Assembly: GCF_014357575.1 (NCBI RefSeq)
Contig: NZ_JACONW010000026.1
Span: forward strand, 1 to 49,752
From: Pseudomonas folii
GTDB taxonomy: Bacteria; Pseudomonadota; Gammaproteobacteria; Pseudomonadales; Pseudomonadaceae
Direction: 5' to 3'
Length of the DNA: 49,752 nucleotides
In this document: in pieces, positions 31,121-41,902 of the stretch
Layout of the letters: each line of letters starts with the position of its first letter
How positions within the stretch are numbered: position 1 is the first letter of the stretch
Position numbers and translations under genes: made by a program
Notes under the pieces: model-generated
Seen by the model: the letters and a program-made list of their open reading frames with translations, nothing else
What the model was told of the DNA's origin: nothing
The model's database searches: none

Positions 31121-34100
31121 TCAGCGATACTGCAGGAAGACGTTCTCACGCCCGAACTGGTCACGCAGAGCTTGAATCAAGCTGTCCGCGGGATCAATTC
31201 GCCACGCTTCACCAAACTGCAGCAACGCCTTGGCATCCAGCCCGGTGTAATCCAGGGTAATCGGACAAGCACCGCGGTGGCGTTTGCACAGATCGCCCAG
31301 CCAGCGTAGCCGATCGCCTTTGAGCGCTTCGGCACGCACAGTCAGGCGCAAGCTTTCTGCCAGATTGGTGCGCGCATCTTCGATGCTCATCACCCGCTTG
31401 GCACGCAAGCGCAAACCACCAGAGAAATCGTCGTTACTGACCTCGCCTTCGACCACCACCATCGCGTCGGTCTGCAGCAAGGCCTGCGCCGAATGGAACG
31501 CTTCGGCAAACAGCGAAGCTTCTATTCGTCCAGAGCGGTCGTCAAGGGTGATAAACCCCATCTTGTCGCCCTTCTTGTTCTTCATGACGCGCAACGCAAT
31601 GATCAGACCCGCGACGGTCTGAGTATCACGCGCAGGCTTGAGATCGATAATTCGTTGCCGTGCGAAGCGACGAATCTCGCCTTCATATTCGTCGATCGGG
31701 TGACCGGTCAGGTACAGGCCAAGGGTTTCTTTCTCACCGCGCAAACGGTCTTTGAGGCTACCTTCCTTGGCCTTGCGGTGATTGGCGTACACATCGGTAT
31801 CTTCTTCGACGAACAATCCGCCAAACAGGTCCGAGTGACCGCTGTCATGACTGCGTGCCGTCTGCTCGGCAGCCTGAATCGCTTCTACCAGCGAAGCCAG
31901 CAACACCGCGCGGTTGCGGTCGATGTTGGCTTGGTACGCTTTAGGTTCGGTCTCGAAATAGGGGCCGAGACGATCAAGTGCGCCACTGCGAATCAGACCA
32001 TCGAGGGTCCGTTTGTTGACTCGCTTGAGGTCGACACGGGCGCAGAAATCGAACAGATCCTTGAACGGTCCGTCTTCGCGGGCTTCGGTTATTGCTTCAA
32101 CCGGGCCTTCACCCACACCCTTGATCGCGCCAAGGCCATAGATGATCCGGCCGTCTTCGCTCACTGTAAACTTGTATTCGGACGTGTTCACATCCGGCGC
32201 ATCCAGGCGCAGCTTCATGATTCGCACTTCCTCGATCAAGGTCACGACCTTGTCGGTGTTGTGCATATCCGCCGAAAGCACCGCTGCCATGAACGGCGCC
32301 GGGTAATGCGCTTTCAGCCAGGCCGTCTGGTACGACACCAGGCCATAGGCCGCCGAGTGAGATTTGTTGAAGCCGTAACCGGCGAACTTCTCCACCAGGT
32401 CGAAAATGTTACCCGCCAGATCCGGGTCGATATTGTTGGTCTTGCAACCCTCAATGAAGCCGCCCCGCTGCTTGGCCATTTCTTCGGGTTTTTTCTTACC
32501 CATGGCCCGACGCAGCATGTCCGCACCACCGAGGGTATAACCGGCCATGACCTGGGCAATCTGCATCACCTGTTCCTGGTACAGGATGATGCCGTAGGTT
32601 GGCGCCAGAACCGGCTTGAGTCCGTCGTACTGGTAATCGACGTGAGGGTAGGACAACTCCGCACGACCGTGCTTACGGTTGATGAAGTCGTCTACCATGC
32701 CCGATTGCAGCGGCCCCGGACGGAACAGGGCCACCAGTGCGATCAAGTCTTCCAGGCAGTCAGGCTTGAGCTTTTTGATCAGCTCCTTCATACCGCGCGA
32801 CTCAAGCTGGAACACCGCGGTGGTTTCAGCTTTTTGCAGCAACTGATAAGTCGGTGCGTCATCCAGCGGGATGAAGGCGATATCCAGAGGCTCTTCGTTG
32901 ACCTTGGCACGATCACGGTTAATCGTTTTCAGCGCCCAGTCGATGATGGTCAGGGTCCGCAGACCGAGGAAGTCGAACTTCACCAGCCCCGCAGCCTCGA
33001 CGTCATCCTTGTCGAACTGGGTCACCAGACCGCTGCCCTCTTCATCGCAATAGATAGCCGAGAAGTCAGTCAGTTTGGTCGGTGCGATAACCACACCACC
33101 GGCGTGCTTGCCGACGTTACGCACAATACCTTCAAGCTTGCGCGCCATCTCCCAGATTTCGGCAGCCTCTTCATCGACCTTGAGGAAATCCCGCAGGATT
33201 TCCTCTTGTTCGTAGGCTTTCTCAAGGGTCATGCCGACTTCGAACGGGATCATTTTCGACAGGCGATCAGCCAGTCCGTAAGACTTGCCCTGCACCCGCG
33301 CCACGTCCCGCACCACCGCCTTGGCGGCCATGGAACCGAAGGTGATGATCTGGCTGACCGCATTCCGGCCGTATTTCTCGGCCACGTAGTCGATCACACG
33401 GTCCCGGCCATCCATACAGAAGTCGACGTCGAAGTCGGGCATGGATACCCGCTCCGGGTTCAGGAAGCGTTCGAACAGCAGGTCATATTCGAGAGGATCA
33501 AGGTCAGTAATCTTCTGTACATAAGCCACCAGCGACCCGGCACCCGATCCCCGACCGGGGCCTACCGGTACGCCGTTGCTCTTGGCCCACTGGATAAAGT
33601 CCATAACGATCAGGAAGTAACCGGGAAAGCCCATCTGGATGATGATATCCAGCTCGAAATTCAACCGGTCAACATACACCTGACGCTTGGCTTCATAGTC
33701 CGGCGTCGTCTCTTTAGGCCAAAGTACCGCGAGGCGCTCTTCAAGCCCCTCGAACGAAACCTTACGGAAATACTCGTCGATGGTCATGCCATCAGGAATC
33801 GGGTAATCAGGCAGGAAGTGAGTGCCCAGCTTCACATCGATGTTGCAGCGCTTGGCGATTTCCACCGAGTTTTCCAGCGCTTCGGGCAGGTCGCTGAACA
33901 GCTCGGCCATTTCCTCGGCGCTTTTCAGGTACTGCTGATCGCTGTAATTGTGCGAGCGACGCGGGTCATCCAGCGCACGCCCTTCACCGATGCAGACACG
34001 GGTTTCGTGTGCTTCGAAATCTTCCTGCTTGATGAATCGCACATCGTTGGTTGCCACCAGCGGCGCACCATGGCGCTCGGCCAGGGCTACTGCGGCGTGC

Positions 34101-34642
34101 AGATGTTCTTCGTCATTGGGGCGGTTGGTGCGCTGCACTTCGACATAGAAACGATCAGGAAACACCGCCATCCATTCGCGCAACAGCTGGTCGGCATCGG
34201 CAGGGTTATTACCCAGCAACGCCATGCCGATCTCACCTTCTTTCGCCGCTGACAGCGCGATCAGGCCTTCGTTGGCTTCAGCCACCCACTCGCGCTCAAT
34301 GATGATCTGGCCGTTGCGTTGACCATCAATGAAGCCACGGGAAATCAGTTCGGTAAGGTTTCGGTAGCCCTTGGCATTCATGACCAGCAGGCTGATGCGG
34401 CTCAACGCTGCATCTTCGTCCTTGTTCGACAGCCACAGGTCTGCGCCACAGATAGGCTTGATCCCCGCGCCCATTGCCGCCTTGTAGAACTTGACCAGCG
34501 AGCACAGGTTGTTCTGATCTGTCACCGCCACAGCGGGCATATTCATGGCCGCAAGGGTTTTGACCAGCGGCTTGACCCGTACCAGGCCATCGACCAGCGA
34601 ATATTCGGTGTGCAGGCGTAGATGAACGAAAGAAGCCGGCAT
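31121..34642 (-). CDS. dnaE: DNA polymerase III subunit alpha
   Basis: Protein of 1173 aa. It is the replicative polymerase subunit. The N-terminal PHP domain ([17 protein letters not shown]) is followed by the C-family polymerase core with the catalytic Asp pair in [40 protein letters not shown], and [22 protein letters not shown]-fold and tau-binding regions occupy the C-terminus, ending [15 protein letters not shown] lies just upstream of the ATG. It follows rnhB after a terminator. Confidence 0.98.
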   Translation of the reverse strand: MPASFVHLRLHTEYSLVDGLVRVKPLVKTLAAMNMPAVAVTDQNNLCSLVKFYKAAMGAGIKPICGADLWLSNKDEDAALSRISLLVMNAKGYRNLTELISRGFIDGQRNGQIIIEREWVAEANEGLIALSAAKEGEIGMALLGNNPADADQLLREWMAVFPDRFYVEVQRTNRPNDEEHLHAAVALAERHGAPLVATNDVRFIKQEDFEAHETRVCIGEGRALDDPRRSHNYSDQQYLKSAEEMAELFSDLPEALENSVEIAKRCNIDVKLGTHFLPDYPIPDGMTIDEYFRKVSFEGLEERLAVLWPKETTPDYEAKRQVYVDRLNFELDIIIQMGFPGYFLIVMDFIQWAKSNGVPVGPGRGSGAGSLVAYVQKITDLDPLEYDLLFERFLNPERVSMPDFDVDFCMDGRDRVIDYVAEKYGRNAVSQIITFGSMAAKAVVRDVARVQGKSYGLADRLSKMIPFEVGMTLEKAYEQEEILRDFLKVDEEAAEIWEMARKLEGIVRNVGKHAGGVVIAPTKLTDFSAIYCDEEGSGLVTQFDKDDVEAAGLVKFDFLGLRTLTIIDWALKTINRDRAKVNEEPLDIAFIPLDDAPTYQLLQKAETTAVFQLESRGMKELIKKLKPDCLEDLIALVALFRPGPLQSGMVDDFINRKHGRAELSYPHVDYQYDGLKPVLAPTYGIILYQEQVMQIAQVMAGYTLGGADMLRRAMGKKKPEEMAKQRGGFIEGCKTNNIDPDLAGNIFDLVEKFAGYGFNKSHSAAYGLVSYQTAWLKAHYPAPFMAAVLSADMHNTDKVVTLIEEVRIMKLRLDAPDVNTSEYKFTVSEDGRIIYGLGAIKGVGEGPVEAITEAREDGPFKDLFDFCARVDLKRVNKRTLDGLIRSGALDRLGPYFETEPKAYQANIDRNRAVLLASLVEAIQAAEQTARSHDSGHSDLFGGLFVEEDTDVYANHRKAKEGSLKDRLRGEKETLGLYLTGHPIDEYEGEIRRFARQRIIDLKPARDTQTVAGLIIALRVMKNKKGDKMGFITLDDRSGRIEASLFAEAFHSAQALLQTDAMVVVEGEVSNDDFSGGLRLRAKRVMSIEDARTNLAESLRLTVRAEALKGDRLRWLGDLCKRHRGACPITLDYTGLDAKALLQFGEAWRIDPADSLIQALRDQFGRENVFLQYR

Positions 34643-34663
34643 GGAGATCCTATAGCGCTAGAA

Positions 34664-34695
34664 CAAAAACGAAGGCCCGGATTGTACCGGGCCTT
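34664..34695 (-). terminator. Terminator of rnhB
   Basis: AAGGCCCGG (34672-34680) and CCGGGCCTT (34687-34695) form a 9-bp hairpin followed on the minus strand by CGTTTTTGT. It separates the lpx/rnhB unit from dnaE. Confidence 0.88.
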
Positions 34696-34716
34696 TGGTA
34701 AAACATCAGCCCACTG

Positions 34717-35367
34717 TCAGCTCAATGGGAAAATCGACGTCGAAGACATTGTCGACTGGATCATTGCATCCCGCGCTGCATAGGCAGCACGCACCGGTCC
34801 GAATGAGCGCCTGTGAATCGGCGTTGGCCCGAGACGCGCAAGGGCTTCGAGATGCACCGGTGTCGGGTAGCCCTTGTGTCCACCGATCCCGTAACCGGGA
34901 TATTTGAGTTCCATGGCGGCCATCTCACGGTCACGGCTGACCTTGGCCAGAATGGAAGCAGCAGCAATCGCCGGAACCTTGGAGTCGCCCTGAACCACCG
35001 GCGCACTGGGGACCGACAACTGCGGGCAACGATTGCCGTCGATCAAGGCCAGTTTCGGCGTGACCATCAGGCCTTCCACAGCACGCTTCATGGCCAGCAT
35101 GGTGGCGTGCAGGATGTTCAGCTCATCAATCTCTTCGACTTCTGCCCGGGCAATGTGCCAGGACAGTGCTTTCTCGCAGATTTCCTCGAACAGCAGCTCG
35201 CGCTTTGCCTCTGTCAGCTTCTTCGAGTCATTGAGCCCCAGAATCGGACGACGAGGATCGAGAATGACCGCGGCGGTCACCACAGCACCACAAAGGGGAC
35301 CACGGCCCACTTCATCAACGCCAGCAACCAGTTCTTCTACGAGATTGAAATCCAGACCCATTTGCAT
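34717..35367 (-). CDS. rnhB: Ribonuclease HII
   Basis: Protein of 216 aa. It cuts the RNA strand of RNA-DNA hybrids and removes single ribonucleotides. The Asp-Glu pair is in [17 protein letters not shown], further acidic sites are in [10 protein letters not shown] and the [10 protein letters not shown] region, and the C-terminal [13 protein letters not shown] block is present. The tail is somewhat longer than in E. coli (198 aa). I use the ATG at 35367 (MQMGLDFN). A GTG at 35382 overlapping the lpxB stop as GTGA is an alternative. Confidence 0.95.
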   Translation of the reverse strand: MQMGLDFNLVEELVAGVDEVGRGPLCGAVVTAAVILDPRRPILGLNDSKKLTEAKRELLFEEICEKALSWHIARAEVEEIDELNILHATMLAMKRAVEGLMVTPKLALIDGNRCPQLSVPSAPVVQGDSKVPAIAAASILAKVSRDREMAAMELKYPGYGIGGHKGYPTPVHLEALARLGPTPIHRRSFGPVRAAYAARDAMIQSTMSSTSIFPLS

Positions 35368-35378
35368 TGAACGCGAAC

Positions 35379-36518
35379 TCACAGTGAAGGCGAATGACCA
35401 ATCAGGTTCAACACCGCTTCAGCGGCCTGATTGGATGCATCGCGACGCAAGGTCCGGTGTATTTCGTCAAAACCTTCAGTCTGCACCAGGCCGTCATCCA
35501 GAAGCGGCAGCAATTGCTGCACCAATGCATCAGCAGTGGCGTCATCCTGCAACAGCTCCGGCACCAACAGGCGCTGAGCCAAAAGATTGGGCAGCGAGAC
35601 GTACGGGCTTTTCACCAGACGCTTGAGTATCCAAAAAGTAAGCGGTGCCATGCGATAGGCAACCACCATGGGGCGCTTGTACAGCAGTGCTTCAAGCGTC
35701 GCCGTGCCCGATGCAATCAACACCGCATCGCAGGCGGCCAGCGCTACATGAGAGCGGCCATCGAGCAACAATACCGGCAAATCCCGCCCCTGCAACAATT
35801 GCTCGATCTGCACACGACGCTGGGGGCTGGCACACGGCAAGACAAATCTGACCTCGGGGCACACAGCCCGCAGACGCTCGGCGGCCTCGAAGAACAAGCT
35901 GCCCAGACGCCCGACTTCACCACCACGACTCCCCGGCATCAGCGCAACAACCGGACCATCACCGAGGCCTAGTTCGGCACGAGCAGCAGCACGATCGGCA
36001 TGCAGCGGGATGGTATCGGCCAGCGGATGCCCGACAAACTTGACCGGCACGCCTTTCTCTTCATAGAAGCGAGCCTCGAAGGGCAGCAACGTCAGCATCA
36101 GATCGCAGCCTTCACGAATCTTGAGAACGCGCTTCTGCCGCCACGCCCACACCGATGGGCTCACGTAATGAACCGTTTTGATGCCGGCACGACGCAGTTG
36201 AAGCTCGATATTGAGGGTGAAATCCGGCGCATCGATGCCGATAAAAACGTCTGGCTTTTGATCAATCAGAGTCTGGATCAGCGCTTTGCGTTTGGCCAAC
36301 AACTCACGCAAACGACCCAACACCTCAACCAGCCCCATGACCGAAAGGCGTTCCATCGGGAAATAGGAGACCATACCTTCGGCCTCCATCAGCGGGCCGC
36401 CGACGCCGATGAACTCAACCTGAGGGTGACGCACCTTGATGGCACGCATGAGACCGGATCCGAGAATATCCCCGGACGCCTCGCCAGCGACTAACGCGAC
36501 ACGCAATACGCTGGACAT
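35379..36518 (-). CDS. lpxB: Lipid-A-disaccharide synthase
   Basis: Protein of 379 aa. This peripheral membrane glycosyltransferase joins UDP-2,3-diacylglucosamine and lipid X. Recognised stretches are [59 protein letters not shown] and [12 protein letters not shown]. The start lies 2 bp after the lpxA stop, and the end overlaps or abuts rnhB. The order is lpxD-fabZ-lpxA-lpxB-rnhB. Confidence 0.97.
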   Translation of the reverse strand: MSSVLRVALVAGEASGDILGSGLMRAIKVRHPQVEFIGVGGPLMEAEGMVSYFPMERLSVMGLVEVLGRLRELLAKRKALIQTLIDQKPDVFIGIDAPDFTLNIELQLRRAGIKTVHYVSPSVWAWRQKRVLKIREGCDLMLTLLPFEARFYEEKGVPVKFVGHPLADTIPLHADRAAARAELGLGDGPVVALMPGSRGGEVGRLGSLFFEAAERLRAVCPEVRFVLPCASPQRRVQIEQLLQGRDLPVLLLDGRSHVALAACDAVLIASGTATLEALLYKRPMVVAYRMAPLTFWILKRLVKSPYVSLPNLLAQRLLVPELLQDDATADALVQQLLPLLDDGLVQTEGFDEIHRTLRRDASNQAAEAVLNLIGHSPSL

Positions 36519-36520
36519 GA

Positions 36521-37297
36521 TTAGCGGGTGATGCCGCGGGTCGAGGTCTGGATGGACTCAAGAAACACAGCCACCTCAGGGAACTGGGCAGCAGGCTCAG
36601 CCAGCTCGGCGATGGCCTGATCAACTGTCAGCCCTTGGCGATAAACCACTTTGTAGGCACGGCGCAAGGCGTGAATGGCTTCTTCAGTGAAGCCGCGACG
36701 ACGCATGCCCTCGAAGTTCATGCTCCGGGCCTCGGCAGGGTTGCCGAACACGGTTACAAACGCAGGAACGTCCTTGCCAATGGCGGTACCCATGCCGGAA
36801 AAGCTATGGGCGCCAATGTGGCAGTACTGATGGACAAGCGTGAAACCGGACAGGATCGCCCAGTCTGCCACGTGCACATGACCCGCCAACGCAGTGTTGT
36901 TGACCAGAATGCAGTTATTGCCGATGACACTGTCGTGGCCGATGTGTGCATAGGCCATGATCAGGTTATGGTCGCCAATCGTGGTTTCGGCACGGTCCTG
37001 AATGGTGCCGCGATGAATCGTCACGCCTTCGCGAATCACATTGTGATCGCCAATGACCAGACGCGTCTCCTCACCTTTGTACTTGAGATCGGGCGTGTCC
37101 TCGCCTACCGATGAAAACTGGTAAATGCGATTGTGCTTACCGATCCGGGTCGGGCCACGCAGAATCACGTGAGGCCCAACCACTGTACCCTCGCCAATTT
37201 CCACACCAGCTCCGATGATCGACCAAGGGCCGACCTCCACATTGTCAGCCAGGATGGCTGTCGGATCGATGATTGCGCGAGGGTCAATTAAACTCAT
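36521..37297 (-). CDS. lpxA: UDP-N-acetylglucosamine acyltransferase
   Basis: Protein of 258 aa. It is the first enzyme of lipid A synthesis, a left-handed beta-helix trimer made of hexapeptide repeats (from [20 protein letters not shown] onwards). The catalytic His is in [14 protein letters not shown]. The helical C-terminal domain begins at about residue 190 ([20 protein letters not shown]). The ATG overlaps the fabZ stop as ATGA. Confidence 0.97.
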   Translation of the reverse strand: MSLIDPRAIIDPTAILADNVEVGPWSIIGAGVEIGEGTVVGPHVILRGPTRIGKHNRIYQFSSVGEDTPDLKYKGEETRLVIGDHNVIREGVTIHRGTIQDRAETTIGDHNLIMAYAHIGHDSVIGNNCILVNNTALAGHVHVADWAILSGFTLVHQYCHIGAHSFSGMGTAIGKDVPAFVTVFGNPAEARSMNFEGMRRRGFTEEAIHALRRAYKVVYRQGLTVDQAIAELAEPAAQFPEVAVFLESIQTSTRGITR

Positions 37298-37734
37298 AGT
37301 TTACGTTCCGCACAGATGATTTCTGCGGAGCAAACCGGCTTGCCGTCAACGGAAGCGCTGCACTCGAACTTCCAGATCTGACGCTTGCAGCTGAGGAACT
37401 TCGCTTCAAGAATCAACTGGTCGCCCGGCAGCACTGGCTGACGGAAACGCAGTTTGTCCGAGCCCACGAAATAATACAGCGTACCGTCGGCAGGCTTGGC
37501 ACCCAGCATTTTGAAACCAAGGATACCGGCAGCCTGAGCCATCGCTTCAATGATCAACACGCCCGGCATGATTGGATGCGCCGGAAAGTGGCCGTTGAAG
37601 AACGGCTCATTGATGCTGACGTTTTTATAGGCGCGAATACTTTTGCTCTCGACATCGAGCTCTACTACACGGTCTACCAGCAGGAACGGGTAGCGGTGCG
37701 GCAGGTATTCACGAATTTCGTTGATGTCCATCAT
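37294..37734 (-). CDS. fabZ: 3-hydroxyacyl-[acyl-carrier-protein] dehydratase FabZ
   Basis: Protein of 146 aa. It dehydrates 3-hydroxyacyl-ACP in fatty acid elongation and competes with LpxA for the hydroxyacyl substrate. The hotdog-fold active site His and Glu are in [20 protein letters not shown]; the N-terminus [20 protein letters not shown] is conserved. The start is the first of two adjacent ATG codons (37734). The ribosome binding site is weak. A 111-bp gap separates it from lpxD. Confidence 0.97.
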   Translation of the reverse strand: MMDINEIREYLPHRYPFLLVDRVVELDVESKSIRAYKNVSINEPFFNGHFPAHPIMPGVLIIEAMAQAAGILGFKMLGAKPADGTLYYFVGSDKLRFRQPVLPGDQLILEAKFLSCKRQIWKFECSASVDGKPVCSAEIICAERKL

Positions 37735-37845
37735 TTCGAGGGGAAGCCTGTAGTCAAGATTGGGAGTGCGCGGCAATTGCGCTGCACTCCTCTGCAAATC
37801 AAGGAAGCAATTTATCGGCAGTGCACGCTTGATATGAAAAAAGTA

Positions 37846-38901
37846 TCAGCCATCTGATGAAGCATTAACGCCTGAGGTCACTCCCTCAACAATCTTTTCC
37901 AGCTTTTGCAGTCGACGTGCCATGTCGTCGAGCTTGCGAATACGTGCAGCGCTTTTGCGCCATTCGCCCGCAGGCTGCATTGCCGTACCAGACGAGTAAG
38001 AACCCGGCTCGGTAATGGAGTGGGTCACCATCGTCATGCCGGTAATGAAGACACCGTCACAAATGTCGATATGGCCTACCAGCCCGACACCACCGGCCAG
38101 CATGCAGTGCTTGCCGATTCTGGTACTGCCGGAGATACCCACACAAGCCGCCATGGCAGTGTGATCACCGATCTGCACGTTGTGAGCGATCTGAATCTGG
38201 TTATCCAGCTTCACACCGTTACCAATGCGGGTATCGGCCAACGCGCCACGATCAATGGCGGTATTCACGCCAATTTCCACATCGTCACCGATCAGTACGC
38301 CACCAATCTGGGCGATCTTCTGCCAGATACCCTTCTCGTTGGCGAAACCGAAGCCCTCGCCCCCCAGAACGGCACCTGACTGAATGACCACACGCTTACC
38401 GATGCGTACATCGTGATAGAGCGTCACCCGCGGAGCGAGCCAGCCGCCTTCACCGATTTCGCAACGGGCACCAATGAAACAGTGCGCCCCAACAGTAACG
38501 CCTGCTGCAATACACGCCCCACTCTCAATCACAGCAAACGCGCCGATGCTCGCAGCAGGATCAATCTGCGCATCATCAGCGATGACTGCCGTCGGATGAA
38601 CTCCGGCAGCGGCCTTTGGCTTAGGATCGAACAGATGGGAAATACGCGCGTAGGCCAGATAGGGATCCGGTACCAGCAACGCATCGCCAGCATACGAATC
38701 AGCATCTGCAGGCTTCAATAGCAACGCAGAGGCTTGAGTATCAACGAGGAATTTACGGTATTGCGGATTTGCCAGGAAGCTGACCTGACCTGGACCGGCC
38801 TCTTGCAAAGTGGCCAGCCCGGTAATTTCTTTATCCGCGGAGCCACGTAGCGTGGCCCCGAGGAACTCGGCCAATTGACCGAGCTTGATAGTAGCGGTCA
38901 T
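37846..38901 (-). CDS. lpxD: UDP-3-O-(3-hydroxyacyl)glucosamine N-acyltransferase
   Basis: Protein of 351 aa. It adds the second acyl chain in lipid A synthesis. The N-terminal uridine-binding domain ([20 protein letters not shown]) is followed by hexapeptide repeats with [12 protein letters not shown] and the catalytic His in [15 protein letters not shown], then a C-terminal helical extension ([20 protein letters not shown]). It begins 3 bp after the skp stop. Confidence 0.97.
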   Translation of the reverse strand: MTATIKLGQLAEFLGATLRGSADKEITGLATLQEAGPGQVSFLANPQYRKFLVDTQASALLLKPADADSYAGDALLVPDPYLAYARISHLFDPKPKAAAGVHPTAVIADDAQIDPAASIGAFAVIESGACIAAGVTVGAHCFIGARCEIGEGGWLAPRVTLYHDVRIGKRVVIQSGAVLGGEGFGFANEKGIWQKIAQIGGVLIGDDVEIGVNTAIDRGALADTRIGNGVKLDNQIQIAHNVQIGDHTAMAACVGISGSTRIGKHCMLAGGVGLVGHIDICDGVFITGMTMVTHSITEPGSYSSGTAMQPAGEWRKSAARIRKLDDMARRLQKLEKIVEGVTSGVNASSDG

Positions 38902-38904
38902 AGG

Positions 38905-39408
38905 TTACTTCAGCTGGTTCATGCGCTCGATGACCTGGCGAGTAACGTCGTACTGTGGCTTGACGTCAATCACTGCACCGCGCTCGAAGACCAGGTCAAA
39001 AGCACCTTTCTTGATCACTTCTTCAACTGCCTGATCCAGCTTAGGCTTGAGTTGCTTGAGCATTTCGCGGTCGGCAACGGCTTTGGCTTCGTTCAGTTCC
39101 TTGGACTGGAACTGGAAGTCACGGGCTTTTTGCTTGAATTCAAGCTCAAGACGCTCGCGCTCAGGCTGGGCCATTTTGTCGCCACCGCTCACCAGACGAT
39201 CCTGAATGCCTTTGGCGCTGCTTTCCAGGGTTTTCAGTTTGGTCAGTTGCGGACCGAACTTCTTCTCTGCATCAACGGCATATTTCTTGGCCGCATCAGA
39301 TTCCAGCAACGCCATCTGGTAGTTCAGAACGGCAATTTTCATGTCGGCAAAAGCCGGACCTGCTGCCAAAACGGTTGCCAGCAGTACCAATTGAGTCAAC
39401 TTACGCAC
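38905..39408 (-). CDS. skp: Periplasmic chaperone Skp/OmpH
   Basis: Protein of 167 aa with a signal peptide (LTQLVLLATVLAAGPAFA). The mature chain forms the long coiled-coil arms of Skp (EKKFGPQLTKLKTLESSAKG and ERLELEFKQKARDFQFQSKE). It keeps outer-membrane proteins unfolded on the way to BamA. The start is a GTG at 39408 with a strong TAGGAG six bases upstream. It lies 45 bp after bamA on the same strand. Confidence 0.95.
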   Translation of the reverse strand: MRKLTQLVLLATVLAAGPAFADMKIAVLNYQMALLESDAAKKYAVDAEKKFGPQLTKLKTLESSAKGIQDRLVSGGDKMAQPERERLELEFKQKARDFQFQSKELNEAKAVADREMLKQLKPKLDQAVEEVIKKGAFDLVFERGAVIDVKPQYDVTRQVIERMNQLK

Positions 39409-39453
39409 GGTGTACTCCTACAGAATTCGCTGTCGTTATCTAAAGTCAGACGC

Positions 39454-41823
39454 TTAGAAAGTCTGACCAAGGGAAAATTGGAAAACCTGGGTTTCAGTAT
39501 CGTCATCCGGTTTCTTGATCGGCATCGCCAAGGCGAAGCTGAGAGGACCGAGGGCGGTAACCCATGTCACACCTACACCAACGGAACTGGCCATGCCGGA
39601 CAGATCAATGTCGTTACATTCAACCTTCTTGCCATTGCGCGTCCGGGTGTCGTCGCAGTTGGTGTCGAATACGTTACCGACGTCCCAGAACAGCGAAGTG
39701 CGCAGGGAGCGTTGGTCTTTGATGAAGGGCAGAGGGAACATAACCTCTACACCACCTTGAACAAGAACGTTGCCGCCGAATGGGAGCGGGTCCTGATCCG
39801 GGTCAGGCCTAGTGCCGTTTTTGCCGGTACTTGGAGTACTGCGCGGGCCAAGCGTACTGTCTTTGAAGCCACGAACCGAGTTGAAGCCACCGGCATAGTA
39901 GTTTTCATAGAACGGCAGACCCGAGGTCGAACCATAGCCATCGCCGTAACCCAACTCGGTGTGCAGACGCAGGGTGTAGTTATCGGTAATCGGGTGGAAG
40001 TATTGGGCGCGGTAGTCGAGTTTGTAGAACGACAGGTCGCTGCCCGGCAAGGTAGTTTCAAATGTCAGGCTTTGTGAGTGACCACGAGTCGCCAGCACAC
40101 CTTTGTTCAAGGTCGACTCGGACCAGCCGACCGAGCCCTTGAAGTTCAGGTACTTGTCGCCTTCCTGGTTCACGAAGTCAAAGATTTCGTCAACGGTATA
40201 GGTACCGGTCTTGATTTCGTCCTGCTGTACGGTCAGGCCGTAAGTCAGACGCGAAGTCTCGTTGATCGGGTAACCCATGCTGATGCCAGCACCCAGGCTG
40301 TCTACCGCATAGCTCGCAACGTCGACGTCAAGGTCGTCGTAGTCGGTGGTGCGGTAGAACGCGTTGTAACCCAGGCTCACACCATCAGCAGTCCAATACG
40401 GATCGACATAGCTGAAGTTGTAACGGCTCTGGTATTCGCTGCGAGTCAAGCCGATGCTGACCTTGTTACCGGTACCGAGGAAGTTGTTCTGGCTGATCGA
40501 ACCACCGAGGATCAGGCCAGCGCTTTGAGCGAAACCGACACTGGCGGTGATCGAGCCGGAGGCCTGCTCTTCCACGGCATAGTTAACGTCAACCTGATCG
40601 TCGGTACCCGGAACAGCCGGGGTTTCGACGTTCACTTCTTTAAAGAAGCCCAGACGATCCAGACGAGTCTTGGACTGGTCGATCAGGTAGGTCGAAGCCC
40701 AGCCACCTTCCATCTGACGCATTTCACGGCGCAGCACTTCGTCAGCAGACTTGGTGTTACCACGGAAGTTGATGCGGTTTACGTAAGCACGCTTGCCTGG
40801 ATCAACCACGAAGGTGATGTCGACGGTGTGATCTTCGTCGTTAGGTGTCGGCACGCCGTTGACGTTGGCGAAGGTATAGCCTTCGTTACCCAGACGACGG
40901 GTGATCAGTTCGGACGTCGTGGTCATGACCTTGCGCGAGAACACCTGGCCTGGTTTGACCAACAGCAGGGATTTGACCTGATCTTCCGGAACCTTGAGGT
41001 CACCGCTCAGCTTGACCGACTTGACGCTGTACTTCTGGCCTTCGTTGACGTTGACCGTGATGTAGACGTTTTTCTTGTCAGGCGTGATCGAGACCTGAGT
41101 CGAGGCGATATCCATGTTGATATAGCCGCGATCGAGATAGTAGGAACGCAGACGTTCGAGGTCGCCGGAAAGTTTTTCCCGGGCATACTTGTCGTCGTTC
41201 TTGAAGAAAGAAAGCCAGTTGGTGGTCTTGAGCTCGAACAGGTCGATCAGGTCTTCATCAGGGAAGACGCTGTTACCCACCACGTTGATGTGCTGGATAG
41301 ACGCTACGGTGCCTTCATTGATGTTGATCTTCAGGCCAACCCGGTTGCGTGGCTGAGCAACGACTTCAGTTGCGACTTCAGCCGAATAGCGGCCTTGAGC
41401 AACATACTGGCGCTGCAGTTCGTTACGCACACCTTCAAGAGTTGCCCGCTGGAAGATTTCGCCTTCAGCCAGACCCGACTGTTTCAGACCCTTCATCAGG
41501 TCTTCAGTGGAGATGGCTTTGTTGCCTTCGATTTCAATACTCGCGACAGATGGACGCTCGACGACGGTGATGACCAGCACGTTGCCGTCACGACCCAACT
41601 GGATATCCTGGAAGAATCCGGTTTTGAACAGTGCGCGAGTGGCATCCACCAGACGACCATCATCCGCTTGCTCGCCAACGTTCAGCGGCAACGCACCAAA
41701 TACACTGCCCGCGGATACCCGCTGCAGGCCATTGACACGGATATCGGAGATAGTGAAGGACTCGGCGTGAACTTCGGCAATCATCAGTACGGCAAGAACC
41801 GCAGTTAGCAGCAGACGTTTCAT
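39454..41823 (-). CDS. bamA: Outer membrane protein assembly factor BamA
   Basis: Protein of 789 aa (Opr86/Omp85). A signal peptide (LLLTAVLAVLMIAEVHA) is followed by five POTRA domains (starting FTISDIRVNGLQRVSAGSVF) and a C-terminal 16-strand barrel with the conserved VRGF of FNSVRGFKDSTLGPR; it ends in QFSLGQTF with the C-terminal Phe. It inserts beta-barrel proteins into the outer membrane. A loop rich in Asp/Pro (KNGTRPDPDQDPLPFGG) follows the VRGF segment. The ATG at 41823 has AAAGGA upstream. Confidence 0.98.
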   Translation of the reverse strand: MKRLLLTAVLAVLMIAEVHAESFTISDIRVNGLQRVSAGSVFGALPLNVGEQADDGRLVDATRALFKTGFFQDIQLGRDGNVLVITVVERPSVASIEIEGNKAISTEDLMKGLKQSGLAEGEIFQRATLEGVRNELQRQYVAQGRYSAEVATEVVAQPRNRVGLKININEGTVASIQHINVVGNSVFPDEDLIDLFELKTTNWLSFFKNDDKYAREKLSGDLERLRSYYLDRGYINMDIASTQVSITPDKKNVYITVNVNEGQKYSVKSVKLSGDLKVPEDQVKSLLLVKPGQVFSRKVMTTTSELITRRLGNEGYTFANVNGVPTPNDEDHTVDITFVVDPGKRAYVNRINFRGNTKSADEVLRREMRQMEGGWASTYLIDQSKTRLDRLGFFKEVNVETPAVPGTDDQVDVNYAVEEQASGSITASVGFAQSAGLILGGSISQNNFLGTGNKVSIGLTRSEYQSRYNFSYVDPYWTADGVSLGYNAFYRTTDYDDLDVDVASYAVDSLGAGISMGYPINETSRLTYGLTVQQDEIKTGTYTVDEIFDFVNQEGDKYLNFKGSVGWSESTLNKGVLATRGHSQSLTFETTLPGSDLSFYKLDYRAQYFHPITDNYTLRLHTELGYGDGYGSTSGLPFYENYYAGGFNSVRGFKDSTLGPRSTPSTGKNGTRPDPDQDPLPFGGNVLVQGGVEVMFPLPFIKDQRSLRTSLFWDVGNVFDTNCDDTRTRNGKKVECNDIDLSGMASSVGVGVTWVTALGPLSFALAMPIKKPDDDTETQVFQFSLGQTF

Positions 41824-41848
41824 GAAGTCCTTTCTTATTCCAACTGGC

Positions 41849-41877
41849 AATAAACAAACTGCCGCAAAATGCGGCAG
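41849..41877 (-). terminator. Terminator or attenuator between rseP and bamA
   Basis: CTGCCGCA (41859-41866) and TGCGGCAG (41870-41877) form an 8-bp hairpin with a 3-base loop. On the minus strand TTTGTTTATT follows. It lies 25 bp after the rseP stop and 26 bp before the bamA ATG, leaving no room for a bamA promoter after it. Confidence 0.7.
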
Positions 41878-41902
41878 ATTCGCAACTCAGCAAAGCTAAG
41901 CT

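Noticed and set aside
31493..34252. A 919-codon open frame on the plus strand opposite dnaE
   Set aside because: It is exactly antisense to a full-length, clearly functional dnaE and has no recognisable domain. Long antisense frames arise from GC-rich codon use.
40078..41808. A 576-codon open frame opposite bamA
   Set aside because: It is antisense to bamA, with no domain and no promoter. The same applies to the 516-codon frame opposite pyrG at 26726-28276.
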